A stretch of DNA of 64,000 bases, taken from Cladosporium sp. IMV 00045 (lineage: Eukaryota; Ascomycota; Dothideomycetes; Cladosporiales; Cladosporiaceae). This document shows, piece by piece, positions 30,628 to 40,806 of this stretch. Both the position numbers and the translations under genes were made by a program. The notes under the pieces are model-generated. The model was not told where the DNA came from. It made no database searches and saw nothing but the letters and a program-made list of their open reading frames with translations. Location of the stretch: assembly GCA_001931905.2 (NCBI GenBank), contig MSJI02000185.1:1-64000 (forward strand). Reading direction: 5' to 3'. Each line of letters starts with the position of its first letter. Within the stretch, counting starts at the first letter, position 1.

Positions 30628-31020
30628 TCAATGAATATCCGTCGGCTGAACGCAAACGACCTTCTTACCATCAACGAAAGGGTAATACTTGAAGCCCTTC
30701 TTACGCTCGTTCTTAACGCACTGGCCGCCCGTGCCATTAGCCCAATAGCACTGCTCGAATTTCTTCAAGCGGCCTTTCTCGCACTTGTAGATCGTGGTTC
30801 CGATAGACTTGAAGTTTCCGCAGGCGAAGCCTCCCTCCCTGACGTCGGGCCCGCCGCAGCGGCCCATGTACTTGGCTGCTCGTCGGGGCTGCTTGACCAT
30901 GCTTGAAATGTCGCCGATCATGCGGACTTTCATTTTAGGGTCGTAGTAGTATTCTCCCGAGACGATGGGGAGGGAGGCAAAGAGTGCCAGGGCGTACATG
31001 AGGGTGTTTGGGAGATGCAT
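30628..31020 (-). CDS. Small secreted six-cysteine protein
   Basis: Single exon, 130 residues from ATG 31020. That start was chosen because it begins a good signal peptide (MHLPNTLMYALALFASLPIV, then SGE); the frame is open further upstream but that part is not protein-like. The mature part is basic, with six cysteines (GRC, FAC, YKC, EQC, GQC, VVC), enough for three disulfides, and one NGT glycosylation site. Size, charge and cysteine content match fungal apoplastic effectors and small defence-type proteins, but I recognise no family and assign no function. It stands alone between long gaps. Confidence 0.72.
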   Translation of the reverse strand: MHLPNTLMYALALFASLPIVSGEYYYDPKMKVRMIGDISSMVKQPRRAAKYMGRCGGPDVREGGFACGNFKSIGTTIYKCEKGRLKKFEQCYWANGTGGQCVKNERKKGFKYYPFVDGKKVVCVQPTDIH

Positions 31021-31609
31021 TTTTGTGGGTTGTTCTGTGGGGATTTGGTTGGTTTGTGGTGAACGTGAAATGATTTGGGGGGTGAAATGGGAGGCAAAAG
31101 CACAATGGGGTGATCTGATCTTATAGGGCACGAAAGACTGAAAGAATCGGAGAAGAATAGACAAAGCAGATTGGGGGTTGAATGAAAGAACGTGATGAGG
31201 AGACAAAGCAGGTTATTGTTCAGAGCGGACAAAGGGCGAAAACACATCCCAAACATAGCTACCAATTTCCAAGGGGTTTTCGATCCATCGAAGTAACAAA
31301 GAAATTTGTCCACCGGGTGAAGAGAGGTTCAATCTCACGTCTTTGGATAAGCGCAGCAGTATCAATCTGCGTTACGCTGATCGTTCAAGAGTTTGAAATC
31401 AACATATGTCGTCCGAGGATGCTTCAGCCACAATAAAAAGCAATCATCGTGTACTTTCCGTCATGCTGTGTTCCCATGGCTTCATTCTGCGTGGTTTTCA
31501 TATGTCCCCAAAGACAAGACATCTTCAAGTCCTCTCTCTTGGATCCCTTTGGCTAATAAACTCTCATCGAAGCTTCGTAAACGTAGAACTAGTACTGACG
31601 CTGACACTA
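31021..31609. other. Promoter of the small secreted protein and gap
   Basis: It lies upstream of the minus-strand gene starting at 31020. No other gene, RNA or repeat recognised. Confidence 0.5.
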
Positions 31610-33556
31610 CTAATGATTATCCCTGGGCACGAAATTCTTCGCAATCTTCTGAAACCTCGTCGCCCTCTTCCACACCATGCCCTCACTGAGCGGGCCCGTC
31701 TCCCTGCGGAAGATATCTTGATAAGGAGTCTGACTCTCCTTCACACGATAACCACCACTCTTCATCAACTCCTCTCTGCGCTTCTCGATCTCCTCCTCAG
31801 AAAGCAGAAGAAGCACCTTCCGCTCGTTGAGATCAACGCGCAATAAGTCTCCGTCTCTGATAATGGCTAGATTGCCGTTCTCCGCCGCTTCGGGGCTGGC
31901 GTTGAGGATGCTGGGCGAGCCGGAGGTGCCGGATTGTCTGCCGTCGCCTATGCAGGGAAGGGAGTATTTGAGACCCTTCTTGAGGAGGTGGCCGGGCGCG
32001 GTCATGTTGACGACTTCGGCAGCGCCAGGATAGCCGATTGGGCCTGTGCCGCGCATGATTAGGATGGTGCGCTCGTCGATGTCGGCCGTCTCGATGCGCG
32101 AGTGGTAGTCTTCTGGGCCGTCGAAGACGGCCACTTTAGATTCGAAGGCGTTGGGGTGTGCTGGGTTTTCCAGGAAGGCTTTGTGGAATTCGTTCGAGAT
32201 CACGGACGTTTTCATGATAGCGGAGTCGAAAAGGTTGCCTGTCATGTGCAGGAAACCGGCGTCGGGCATCATGGGCTGGTCGTAGGATTTGATCGTCTCA
32301 CGGTCCCAGCTGTGTTTGTTCTCGACGTTGTCTTTGACGGTCTTGCCGTTGCAGGTGATAGCGCTGCCGTGAAGTTTGCCTTGATCAAGTAGCTCGGCCA
32401 TCACAGCAGGAAGGCCGCCAGCACGGTAGTATTCTTCGCAGAGCATTTGTCCAGCGGGCTGTACGTTGACCAGCAGTGGGATGTGGAAGCCGACCTTCTC
32501 CCAGTCGTTCAGATCCAGAGGCACGCCGATGTGTTTAGCAATAGCGTTAAGATGGATGGGAGCGTTTGTTGAGCCACCAATTGCGGTGTTTGCAACTAGG
32601 GCATTCTCGAATGCTTCTCTCGTCATGATATCCGACGGCTTGCGATCAGCATATACCATCTCTACAATCTGCACGCCAGTCTTGTACGCCACCTGAGCAC
32701 GCTCGCGATAAGGGGCAGGAATACCAGCGCTACCAGGCAGAGCCATGCCTAGCGCCTCAGCAAGAGCGTTCATAGTCGAAGCCGTGCCCATGGTGTTACA
32801 ATGTCCAGCACTAGGAGTACCTCTGGTGACCATGTTGAGGAGCTCGGAATCGTCAATCTCACCAGCGGCATGCATCTCTCTCGCTTTCCACAGCACAGTG
32901 CCAGATCCGATCTTGTCTTTCCTGCTATTTCCGTTGAGCATAGGTCCAACGTTGAGGCAAATAGCAGGAATGTCCAAAGTGGCGGCTGCCATGAGGCATG
33001 CAGGCGTCGTTTTGTCACAGCCAGTCAGCAAGACCACACCATCGAAAGGATAGGCGTGTAAAAGCTCCACCAGTCCCAAATAGCTCAAATTACGATCCAA
33101 AGTCGCAGTAGGTCTCCTCGAGCTCTCCTGGATCGGGTGCGTCGGGAACTCAATAGCAATACCGCCAGCAGTACGAATACCCTCGCGCACACGCTTCGCC
33201 AGTGTTAGATGGTAGCGGTTGCAAGGCGCCAGATCCGAGCCAGACTGCGCGATGCCGATGATAGGCTTGTGCGAGGACAGCTCCTCCTCAGTCAGGCCGA
33301 AGTTGAGGTAGCGGTCGAGGTACAAGGCAGACATGCCCGGGTCGTCCGTACGACGCAGCCATTGCCATGAACGGAGAGATTTGGTTTCCTCGTTGGTCTT
33401 GCCAGAGAGTTTGGATTCGAGCGTTCTCATGCGGGCTTTGAGGGCGGCGAGCTCGGTCGTGTAGTCTTCAATGTCGGCTGAGCCGCCGACAGCGGCACAG
33501 TGGTCGCTGGACGACGGGCAGTCGTTGCAATCTTGCGATTCTGGTTGGCAAGACAT
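31610..33556 (-). CDS. IlvD/Edd family dehydratase, sugar-acid type likely
   Basis: Single exon, 648 residues. The iron-sulfur ligands of the family are visible in GCDKTTPAC (residues about 190-198) and [10 protein letters not shown] (about 260). The active-site stretch [20 protein letters not shown] is near the C-terminus. Family members remove water from dihydroxy acids, either in branched-chain amino acid synthesis or from sugar acids such as arabinonate, xylonate or gluconate. The block [20 protein letters not shown] and the lack of a mitochondrial targeting sequence favour a cytosolic sugar-acid dehydratase; this is inference. The first 25 residues are unusually rich in Cys, Ser and Asp. 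No intron. Confidence 0.85.
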   Translation of the reverse strand: MSCQPESQDCNDCPSSSDHCAAVGGSADIEDYTTELAALKARMRTLESKLSGKTNEETKSLRSWQWLRRTDDPGMSALYLDRYLNFGLTEEELSSHKPIIGIAQSGSDLAPCNRYHLTLAKRVREGIRTAGGIAIEFPTHPIQESSRRPTATLDRNLSYLGLVELLHAYPFDGVVLLTGCDKTTPACLMAAATLDIPAICLNVGPMLNGNSRKDKIGSGTVLWKAREMHAAGEIDDSELLNMVTRGTPSAGHCNTMGTASTMNALAEALGMALPGSAGIPAPYRERAQVAYKTGVQIVEMVYADRKPSDIMTREAFENALVANTAIGGSTNAPIHLNAIAKHIGVPLDLNDWEKVGFHIPLLVNVQPAGQMLCEEYYRAGGLPAVMAELLDQGKLHGSAITCNGKTVKDNVENKHSWDRETIKSYDQPMMPDAGFLHMTGNLFDSAIMKTSVISNEFHKAFLENPAHPNAFESKVAVFDGPEDYHSRIETADIDERTILIMRGTGPIGYPGAAEVVNMTAPGHLLKKGLKYSLPCIGDGRQSGTSGSPSILNASPEAAENGNLAIIRDGDLLRVDLNERKVLLLLSEEEIEKRREELMKSGGYRVKESQTPYQDIFRRETGPLSEGMVWKRATRFQKIAKNFVPRDNH

Positions 33557-33931
33557 CTTTGGGGATGTTGCAGATTTTGGGAGGAGGCAGGCGCTTTGAA
33601 CGAGTGAAGAGTGTCGAGTTACCTCTTACCTTCGCGGTAATGTTTAGCCGATATGCGGCGATTGACTGGATCAAATGCCGAGGCTGTGGAGAAGTGAGGG
33701 TGACTCCAAGCCTCCGGAGTCTGTAGCGCGTGGAGATTGTGGATGATGCTGCAATTGTTGTCGAGGCGCAAGCCTTCAAGATGAGGGCTGGTTTTTGTTT
33801 GAAACGATTTAATAAACGCAGCGTACCATCGCTGTTTACGTACGGGATATCAAAAAGAAAAACAGCGGCTATGATCTGAATCTATATGTTGAACAAAAAA
33901 AAAGATTATCTCACCCAAATAAACTCCTCGT
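33557..33931. other. Promoter of the dehydratase gene and gap
   Basis: About 375 bp upstream of the dehydratase start and downstream of the transporter end. Nothing else recognised. Confidence 0.5.
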
Positions 33932-35580
33932 CTACTCTCGCGCATTGAAATAAGTGTTCGTAACAAGACACACTGTCATGACAAGCATGCCATATCCAGC
34001 CAACACCAGACTAGCCTTGCGCAGCATCTCCCTGCGCCACTGCCTGCCTCTGGTCTTGCCACTCCATGCAGCACGCCACGAGCTTCGCGGCTCAACGGGC
34101 GAGTTGGCTTCGTCTCCAGAGTCGGAAGAGCCCTCGTAATCTTCGTCGTCGTTTCCTTTCATGAGGCGTTGGTGATGCGGAGAATCCGGGTCGCTGATCT
34201 TGTAATAGAAAAGACCGGGCAGAATGAATGAAATTGAAGTAGAGCCAGTGGAGCCGACGTATGCAAGGACTTTGTCCAGGCTGCTGACAGTCATGGCAGT
34301 GATGTATGAAAGAATAATAATGCCAGTGGTGATGATCGCGAAACGAATATCGGACATGTCTTCGGGCTTTGGCCGGGAAGGCAGTTTGCTGGGCAGCAAG
34401 GAGCTCCTGCTTGGGCTGCCACCAGCTGGAGTGAGTTCCTGGTTTCTGCGGCCGGTGGGACGCCACTTGGATACAGCGTCAACGCTGGCGCGGCAAGGAT
34501 GGACTTGAAGGGGATATGAAAACATGACCAGAACAACGATGGCGGCACGGCCGATGGTGCTGGCGACTGATGGCGTGTACTGAGACACGATGTTACCGAC
34601 GACATTGTCGCCGAAAGAGATGTAGCCAGTGATGGCCACAAGAATGTAGATGCTGGCTGCGGTACCGATGGAGCCTGTAACAACGCCAGTGGTGCGGGTA
34701 GGACGGTTATCCTTGATTTCGTTAAGAATGGAAAACATCTGGTAAACGTTAGCATGTTTCCGTAGCCTGAGAACTGCCTGCTCGGTGACATACGTTTTGG
34801 TGACATGTATAAGCAAAAACAATGACAGGGAAAGATGCGAGAACCTCGAGAGGGCCTTTGACATGAATGATGTCGATATTACCACGAGAAGGCGCGGTGT
34901 CGTTAGCGGCAAAGTGGTAGACCACGAGAATTACGAGGTAACCGATAGAAACAAGTGCAATGATAGAAGTATACTTCAGGCTGTCCAGCCTGCGCAGAAA
35001 GGAAAGGGGTATCACAACGAGCCTGCAAAATGGTCAGCTGCGTAGCTTTCACGGCTTCATGGTTGGCAACTCACATAAATGCGGTGACCCAGAAATGCCT
35101 GTCCACCAGATATGTCGCACTCTCGGGATGTCCAAATCCCTGAACCACACCGGGCATGAGGTCGCCAATAATAATGAGATAACTGACTCCGACACCGAAG
35201 CACTTGATCGCGATGGCCGCATCGAAGATCACAGCCGCATTAGGGTAAGTGATCTGGCTGAGGGCAAAGAAACTAGCAGAGCCGCGGTCCAGGTATCTTG
35301 CGCAACGAGTCTGAAGGTACAAGCCAAATCCAGAGGTGAGACCTGACCAGCAGATGACAAAGGTGCCCAGCATCATGCCCATGTTGGACATGGCGTGTGG
35401 CATGGCCAGCACTCCAGCTCCGACAATTGTGTTGACGAGGTTGATCACCGAAGATAGCCATGATGCGTTTCCAGCAACTCCATTCTCTTTCCTATGCGTG
35501 CGCCGCGACGGCTCTGTGGAGGCGGGGCGCGAGGGCGCATGCTCGCTCGGCACAGAATTAATCGCAGCGTATGAGGCCAT
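33932..35580 (-). CDS. Vacuolar-type amino acid transporter (AVT5/6-like)
   Basis: Three exons, 35075-35580, 34794-35022 and 33932-34738, with introns of 52 and 55 bp whose phases join cleanly, giving 513 residues. The opening of the amino acid/auxin permease family is clear: SSVINLVNTIVGAGVLAMPH at about residues 43-62. About eleven hydrophobic segments follow, with a hydrophilic loop around residues 340-370 and an acidic stretch (GNDDEDYEGSSDSGDEANSP) before the last helices. Yeast AVT5/6/7 export neutral or acidic amino acids from the vacuole; the exact substrate here cannot be read from sequence. The gene is divergent from dynactin p24. Confidence 0.87.
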
Positions 35581-36079
35581 GATGGGTCGGTGTATATCCT
35601 GCGACTCGTTCTCCGGTGGAATGAATGGATGAGAGGCGTGTTTCGCGACCGTGGCAGGCTTTCAGGCTTCACCACGGCATCGGTTGATTGCGTGCGAATT
35701 TGTCGCGCGGTCGTTGTCGGGTCAGGCGACGTGGCTGGCCTGCAGACTCGGTGGGTATGTGAATGCGGTGGTGATGATGGTGATGGTGAGGTTGTGAAGA
35801 CGGAGGAATAACAGCAGATGACAGGAGCTGTGAGTCTATCAAATGCTGCCTCCTGTCGCAGATAGAGCAGGGCAGTTGGGTAATGGGTTCATGTGCTACA
35901 GCCATCAACCGTCGCATCTGACCTAATGCCAACACCCAAACGCCCCTCGCCCAATCAAGCCCTGACTGTCGGGGTGCCTGAGGCTCGTGCCGTACATCCG
36001 AGAGCTTAATTGGTGTTGACTTCCGTCTCTACTTCTGGTATCAACATCCACAAGACTGAACGAACAACTCACAGCAATT
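35581..36079. promoter_or_regulatory. Divergent promoter, transporter and dynactin p24
   Basis: 499 bp between the two ATGs. It must hold both promoters. Near the transporter side there is a GAT/GGT repeat tract (about 35768-35793). No recognisable operator. Confidence 0.45.
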
Positions 36080-36697
36080 ATGGCTGGCGACAATACACCG
36101 TCTCTCGACCTGCTCGAGGCGCGCCTACAAAGAATCAATTACGCTTTGAACGGCGACAGCGAGATTGAAGATGCATCAACAACACATCCTCCTGCACACA
36201 GCACAGCAGCACTCCGTCTACGAAACCTGGAACGCCAAATGCAACTGATCGCCTCAAGATCTTCAGCGGCAGAGGAAGTCCTCTCTCTCCAATCTAAGCA
36301 TCCCGAGATCTTCGATCGCACCACCGAAACAGAACAGCCCAAGGTTCTATCTCTTGGACCTCAAGCCGCTCTTGTCTTGTCTCATGCGCAGCTATACTCC
36401 CGCGTCGCCGGCCAACTGCAATCACTGAACGAGACAAGCATACCTGACCCAACGTCCGCATCGAAGCTCCGCGAACTGGAACCAAGGATTGCAAAAGCAG
36501 CAGCGAAACAGGAACAGCAAGCAAAAGAACTGGCAGACTTACGCTCTCGGAGCGCTGCCGCAGTGGAGCGATGGTACGAGACCGGCGTTCTAGGCATGGC
36601 GGAAAGGTGGGCGGAGTGGGAAGAACGTATGAGAGATGTTGAAATCGTGGTGCGGAGATTGGAGGCAATGAAAAAGAGGGAGGAGGAACTTGTTTGA
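36080..36697 (+). CDS. ro-10: Dynactin p24 subunit (RO10-like)
   Basis: Single exon, 205 residues. It starts LDLLEARLQRINYALNG and ends in a coiled coil with the conserved block VERWYETGVLGMAERWAEWE, then EERMRDVEIVVRRLEA. This matches fungal p24/RO10 proteins, small coiled-coil subunits of the dynactin shoulder. They help dynein position nuclei and move vesicles along microtubules. Length fits the family. No membrane segment or signal peptide. Identification rests on the ends of the protein; the middle is poorly conserved in the family. Confidence 0.78.
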   Translation: MAGDNTPSLDLLEARLQRINYALNGDSEIEDASTTHPPAHSTAALRLRNLERQMQLIASRSSAAEEVLSLQSKHPEIFDRTTETEQPKVLSLGPQAALVLSHAQLYSRVAGQLQSLNETSIPDPTSASKLRELEPRIAKAAAKQEQQAKELADLRSRSAAAVERWYETGVLGMAERWAEWEERMRDVEIVVRRLEAMKKREEELV

Positions 36698-36803
36698 TGA
36701 TACCCAATATTGCACGATTGAAGATTCTACTTGCGTTTGAGGCTCAGGCTTGAACTTTTGCAGCGCTACGACTCGGATTCCAGATTTAGCCTCGAACTCG
36801 GAT

Positions 36804-37763
36804 TCAGAAGAAGCCATCGTTCTTTCGCCAACCCCATTCCAGCTCCGCCTCGCTCTGGTCCCTCCACCCGATCAGGTCCACGACTTCACTATACCAGTCC
36901 TCCAACGCACGATAGCTGCCCTCCCTGCCTTCCAACCTTAAAGTCGCCAAACGTTGGTGGACCAGCCTCGCCAAACGCTCCCGGAAGAAGTCATGGTCGG
37001 CCACAGGAAGTCCAGTCTGACTCCCCCCTGCACATCCCTGTTGCGACACCGGCACAAGCGTCGTCAAGTCCGATTTCACCATTAGCATGTCTTCAGGGCC
37101 AAAGTCGAGACTGTTGACTCTCCGGCGTAGTCTACCAAGCGTGGTGATTCGCATGATGCGTTGATGTTGCTGAGTAGCTGTACGCAAGCCGATCTGGATT
37201 TCTTCCGTGGCATTTTCGTTGTTGTTCTCCTCCGCAGGCGAGGCCGCATCGTCGACCGACGCAGCTTCTGCCCTGCTTGATGAAGAGAATGTTTTAATGT
37301 GGGAAACTGGCGAGTACGACGTCAATGAGCGGTGTCTGAAGCTGCTAGTGCGCCTTGATGATGGCATGGTGTGGAGAGACTGGTGGGAGCGGATGCTGTT
37401 TCCATCGATGTCGCGAGAGTAGACAGAGCTTGTCGGTCTAGGAAGTAATGCATCCTTGTCATCTTCGCCAGTCACTGGCGTTACTGGAATGCTTGCTGTG
37501 GTTTGCTTGGTGTTTGTTTGCAGTAGCGCTTGGTGGCTGTCGTCATTGTCTGCGTTTAAAGTATTGACGATGAGCGGACGGCGGAGATGTATCGTGATGA
37601 TGCCAAAGAAAGAATTATCGTTAAGCGAATTGTGGGTATCAGCTTCAGAGGCAAGAGAGTAAGCACGGCGAAAGCGAGAGACTAGGCGGTTGAGGAATAG
37701 TCTGCGGATCGATTGACGTTTTCCAATATGGTCTTCCTCAAGCAGTACGAAATGGGCTTCCAT
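36804..37763 (-). CDS. Uncharacterised Ser/Arg-rich protein
   Basis: Single exon, 319 residues. The N-terminal third is basic (KRQSIRRLFLNRLVSRFRRA), the middle is low-complexity and Ser-rich with likely phosphorylation sites (SSRRTSSFRHRSLTSYSPVS), and the C-terminal third is helical. It ends in DWYSEVVDLIGWRDQSEAEL, then EWGWRKNDGFF. No signal peptide, membrane helix or known domain. It converges on dynactin p24 with about 106 bp between stops. Composition is consistent with a real gene; function unknown. Confidence 0.6.
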   Translation of the reverse strand: MEAHFVLLEEDHIGKRQSIRRLFLNRLVSRFRRAYSLASEADTHNSLNDNSFFGIITIHLRRPLIVNTLNADNDDSHQALLQTNTKQTTASIPVTPVTGEDDKDALLPRPTSSVYSRDIDGNSIRSHQSLHTMPSSRRTSSFRHRSLTSYSPVSHIKTFSSSSRAEAASVDDAASPAEENNNENATEEIQIGLRTATQQHQRIMRITTLGRLRRRVNSLDFGPEDMLMVKSDLTTLVPVSQQGCAGGSQTGLPVADHDFFRERLARLVHQRLATLRLEGREGSYRALEDWYSEVVDLIGWRDQSEAELEWGWRKNDGFF

Positions 37764-38163
37764 CGTTGAACGTTGCTTTGCTCAAAGGCTATGTTGCTCC
37801 TCTTTGCGATATCTCTTATCAACGCATCCATATATGTCCGAGCTGAGGCGACTTCAAATTAAAGACTCCAAGAGCAAACAAACCTCTTCCTAAGACATAT
37901 ATTTCTCCCAAACATGTACTCTTGCAATAAACATACATACTGCAGCACTACACACGCAACTTTATATGCACATAAACGAGACACCAGCAATACAAACAAC
38001 TCCAATAATGTAAATCCGCTTCAAAGGTTCCAATCGCCCCGGATTGCCTGACAAAGCATCGATTGACCCTCAGTTCACTCAGATTTTTCGATGCGCTCTC
38101 AGCAAAAGAACCAAAAACACCATATCGAAGCTTAGTTCTATTTGGAGCATAAAGAGGCGCAAA
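37764..38163. other. Gap before the 5S gene
   Basis: It includes the promoter of the minus-strand gene that starts at 37763. No other gene recognised. Confidence 0.5.
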
Positions 38164-38283
38164 AACATACAACAGGCGGGATTCCCAGATGGTCACCCAC
38201 TCTAGTACTAGTCGCCCGGTTCAGTGCTTATGTATGGCAGAGCGGACGGGATGCCCAGTTTTCACTGACCTATGGTCGTATGT
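38164..38283 (-). rRNA. 5S ribosomal RNA
   Basis: The minus strand reads ACATACGACCATAGGTCAGT from 38283 and ends GTTGTATGTT at about 38164, so the two ends pair to form helix I (ACATACGAC with GTTGTATGT). Internal landmarks of fungal 5S are present: GCATCCCGTCCGCTC, ATAAGC, the TAGTACTAG stretch, and GGGTGACC near the 3' side. Length is about 120 nt. A run of five T on the transcribed strand (38165-38161) is the RNA polymerase III stop. It is a single copy between protein genes, as is usual for dispersed 5S genes in filamentous ascomycetes. Confidence 0.95.
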
Positions 38284-38377
38284 ATCCTCTCATTAAAACA
38301 CATATCTTACACAGTCTTGTTTTGAGGAACCTACGCAGCTTTTATTGGAGCTACACCTTTAGAATGTCATCTAATAA

Positions 38378-40244
38378 CTAGACCTCAGCTATGTACGCCA
38401 CCTCAGGCTTTTCAGATCCACTGAGATCATCACTGGCGTGCTCTTTCCCGTTTACCTGCTGGTTGAAAATCGCCATACGCTTCTCGAACTCCTTCTCCTC
38501 GTTCCAGACGAACATGCTCTTGCTGGCAAAGAGGTAATCGATTTGTTCGAGCGTTCGTCCGCTTGTTTCGGGGAGGAAGCAATACACCAGAGGCACGTAG
38601 GCGAACATGGCACTATGTATGTCAATTGTCAGTTGTGTTCTTTTCGACGAGATCTCCATTGTGGCAAAGTTGAGCATGTGCTGGAAAGATCATGCGTTCA
38701 CTTACGCTCCAAATACGTAGAAAGTCTGAGATCGTATTGTTAGCCTTTGCTTCCTCCTGATAAAGAGCACGTTTATCTCACCTTCTCATCGATTCCTGCA
38801 AACATGACAGGCACAAGCAGAGAGCCACCTCCGTATCCGATCGCCCAGCCAGCGACACCGAATGCGTTGCCCTTCGCCCGCAGGAACGTCGGGAAGATCT
38901 CGGTAGGATAGATGAAAGGAATCATGAGCCACGATGAGCTAAAGATTAAGAGGTAGACAAAGACCATTGCCGAGGCTGCTGTGCCGTACTCGAAAGCCTT
39001 GTCAGGGTTGTCCACGGCCCCACGGAACAATCCTCCGATGATGAAGAGGACAATGCTGGAAGCGATGGCACCCCAGTACAACGTTCGACGGCGGCCGACT
39101 TTGTCGATGGTGAAGGCTGCTATCGCTGTGCCTAGAATGCCGACGAGCATGAGGAGAGCGGAGAGCCAATTCGACTTGAGATCATCGTATCCAGCAGTTC
39201 GATAGATCGTGCCGGAGCTGCAGAACAGTTAGTTAGTATCTATCTTCTGAATTCTGAAGGGCAATGGGCACTACATACTAGATCACAACGGCTGCAATAC
39301 CTGTGCCGTACTGCATCAAGATTTGTAACCAGAACGCGAGCTGAATCCGCCTGCCGAGATGGATGTCACCGGAACCGATGCCAAAGAACATCTTGAAGTA
39401 GTTTGTATCGACAACACTCTGCTCTTCCTGTACAACCGTGCAGATCTCTGAGTACTCTCTCTGTGCGTCAGGATGGTTCGGGTCGTCAAGCCCGCGGAGC
39501 TTCGCAATAATGTCGAATGCTTCGTCGCATCTGCCGGCTTTGACGAGCCAGCGCGGCGACTCTGGGATCAGTAAGCTCATGATCGCAAGAGCGATGATTG
39601 GTAGGGCCTGGATGGCGAAGTCGAAGCGCCATCGGAATTGACCACCACCGGCCTCCGTAAAGGACGTCCCAAAGCCGACCCAGGCGGCGAAAGAGATGCC
39701 GCCGAAGTTGGCGAGGAAAGTCAAGGCGATTGTCTTCCCGCGGTGGGCGGCTGGAGAGAGCTCGGCCGTCCACATAGGAGCGATGACGATGATGAAGGCG
39801 ACGCCGATGCCGGCGACGAAGCGGGCAACGAGCATATGAGCCAGGTTAATGGCGGAGGCTTGGAGGATGACTCCAATCATGCACCAAAGGCATGCCATCC
39901 AAATGCCCTTGATTCTCCCATGGTTGTCCGAGAAGCTTCCCGCCCAGAAGGCTCCGAACAGAGCTCCGCTGCAGTGTGTTAGCAATCTCTGCATCCAGAT
40001 GAGGCAGTTCAGAACAAACGTACAGGTAGTAGATTGCGGCGATTCCACCCTGGAGGGAGGGGTTGGTGACGTTGTTGTTCTCGTCCGTATAGCCCATGCG
40101 GCGACCATACTCCGGGGCTACGGTCACGACACCCATGATGCCCTGACTGATGCCTTCAAAAGAGATGGCAACGGCAGAAGCGGCCGTGATGAGCTTCAGC
40201 AGCCGGTCACCACGGACAGACTTCCAGTAATGTCGATGAAACAT
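38378..40244 (-). CDS. MFS sugar transporter
   Basis: Five exons on the minus strand (40024-40244, 39279-39968, 38782-39217, 38706-38725, 38378-38612) give 533 residues and about twelve membrane helices; all joins keep phase. Exon 4 is only 20 nt (TFYVFG). Sugar-porter signatures are present: DNHGRIKG after helix 2, VDKVGRRR-like DKVGRRRTLYW after helix 8, PESPRWLVKAGR between halves, and PETSGRTLEQIDYLFASKS at the end. It should carry a hexose, pentose or related sugar with protons across the plasma membrane; the substrate cannot be told. It is divergent from the zinc-cluster regulator at 40807, which may control it. Confidence 0.9.
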
Positions 40245-40806
40245 GATGGAGGTGAAGTATTGAGCAGTCCAAGTCAGTCCAATGGTAGACTGAAAGTACA
40301 AGATTGGAGCCGGTAGACGTAGTGCCTAGCAGGAGCGTCGACGGCCATTTTATGTGAACGTGCGGCTCTTCCACTAGAGTCTGGGGTTGAAGAACCCGGG
40401 GTCAGTATATAACGCCTCTTTCCCATGGGGTTGATCGATGACTTTTGCTAGGCTAATAGTGATCATTCCAGATCGCCGGAGTCCAAAATCGGAGGCCGTC
40501 GAGACGAGATACCAGTTGGGGATTGATAAATTGGATCCCGGGAATGCGGAGATAGCACCGATGATTAGTGGGGAACTGCTCCACAGCTATCGCACTGTAG
40601 ATTGCCGGTTCTCTGGCCTTCCCCTCTCAATGCAAGGGGGGCTGATATAATACATCGTCAGATGATATGCGGCAAGAAGTTTAATCACTAGCTTCTGCAC
40701 GTGGGAAGACCTCGCTAAGCAAGGTTTGCTCGTCTCGACAACACTCTCACGGTTTACCACAACGACTATCCTCTGCAGCCTCGAGACAAAGCATGACCCG
40801 AGTCCC
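40245..40806. promoter_or_regulatory. Divergent promoter, sugar transporter and regulator
   Basis: 562 bp between the two ATGs. On the minus side a TATA-like element (TTATATAC, 40405-40412) lies about 160 bp before the transporter start. Three same-direction CGGAG elements (40477-40481, 40490-40494, 40547-40551) resemble half-sites of Zn2Cys6 proteins; the first two are spaced by 8 bp. CCCGGG palindromes occur at 40395-40400 and 40537-40542. Confidence 0.45.
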
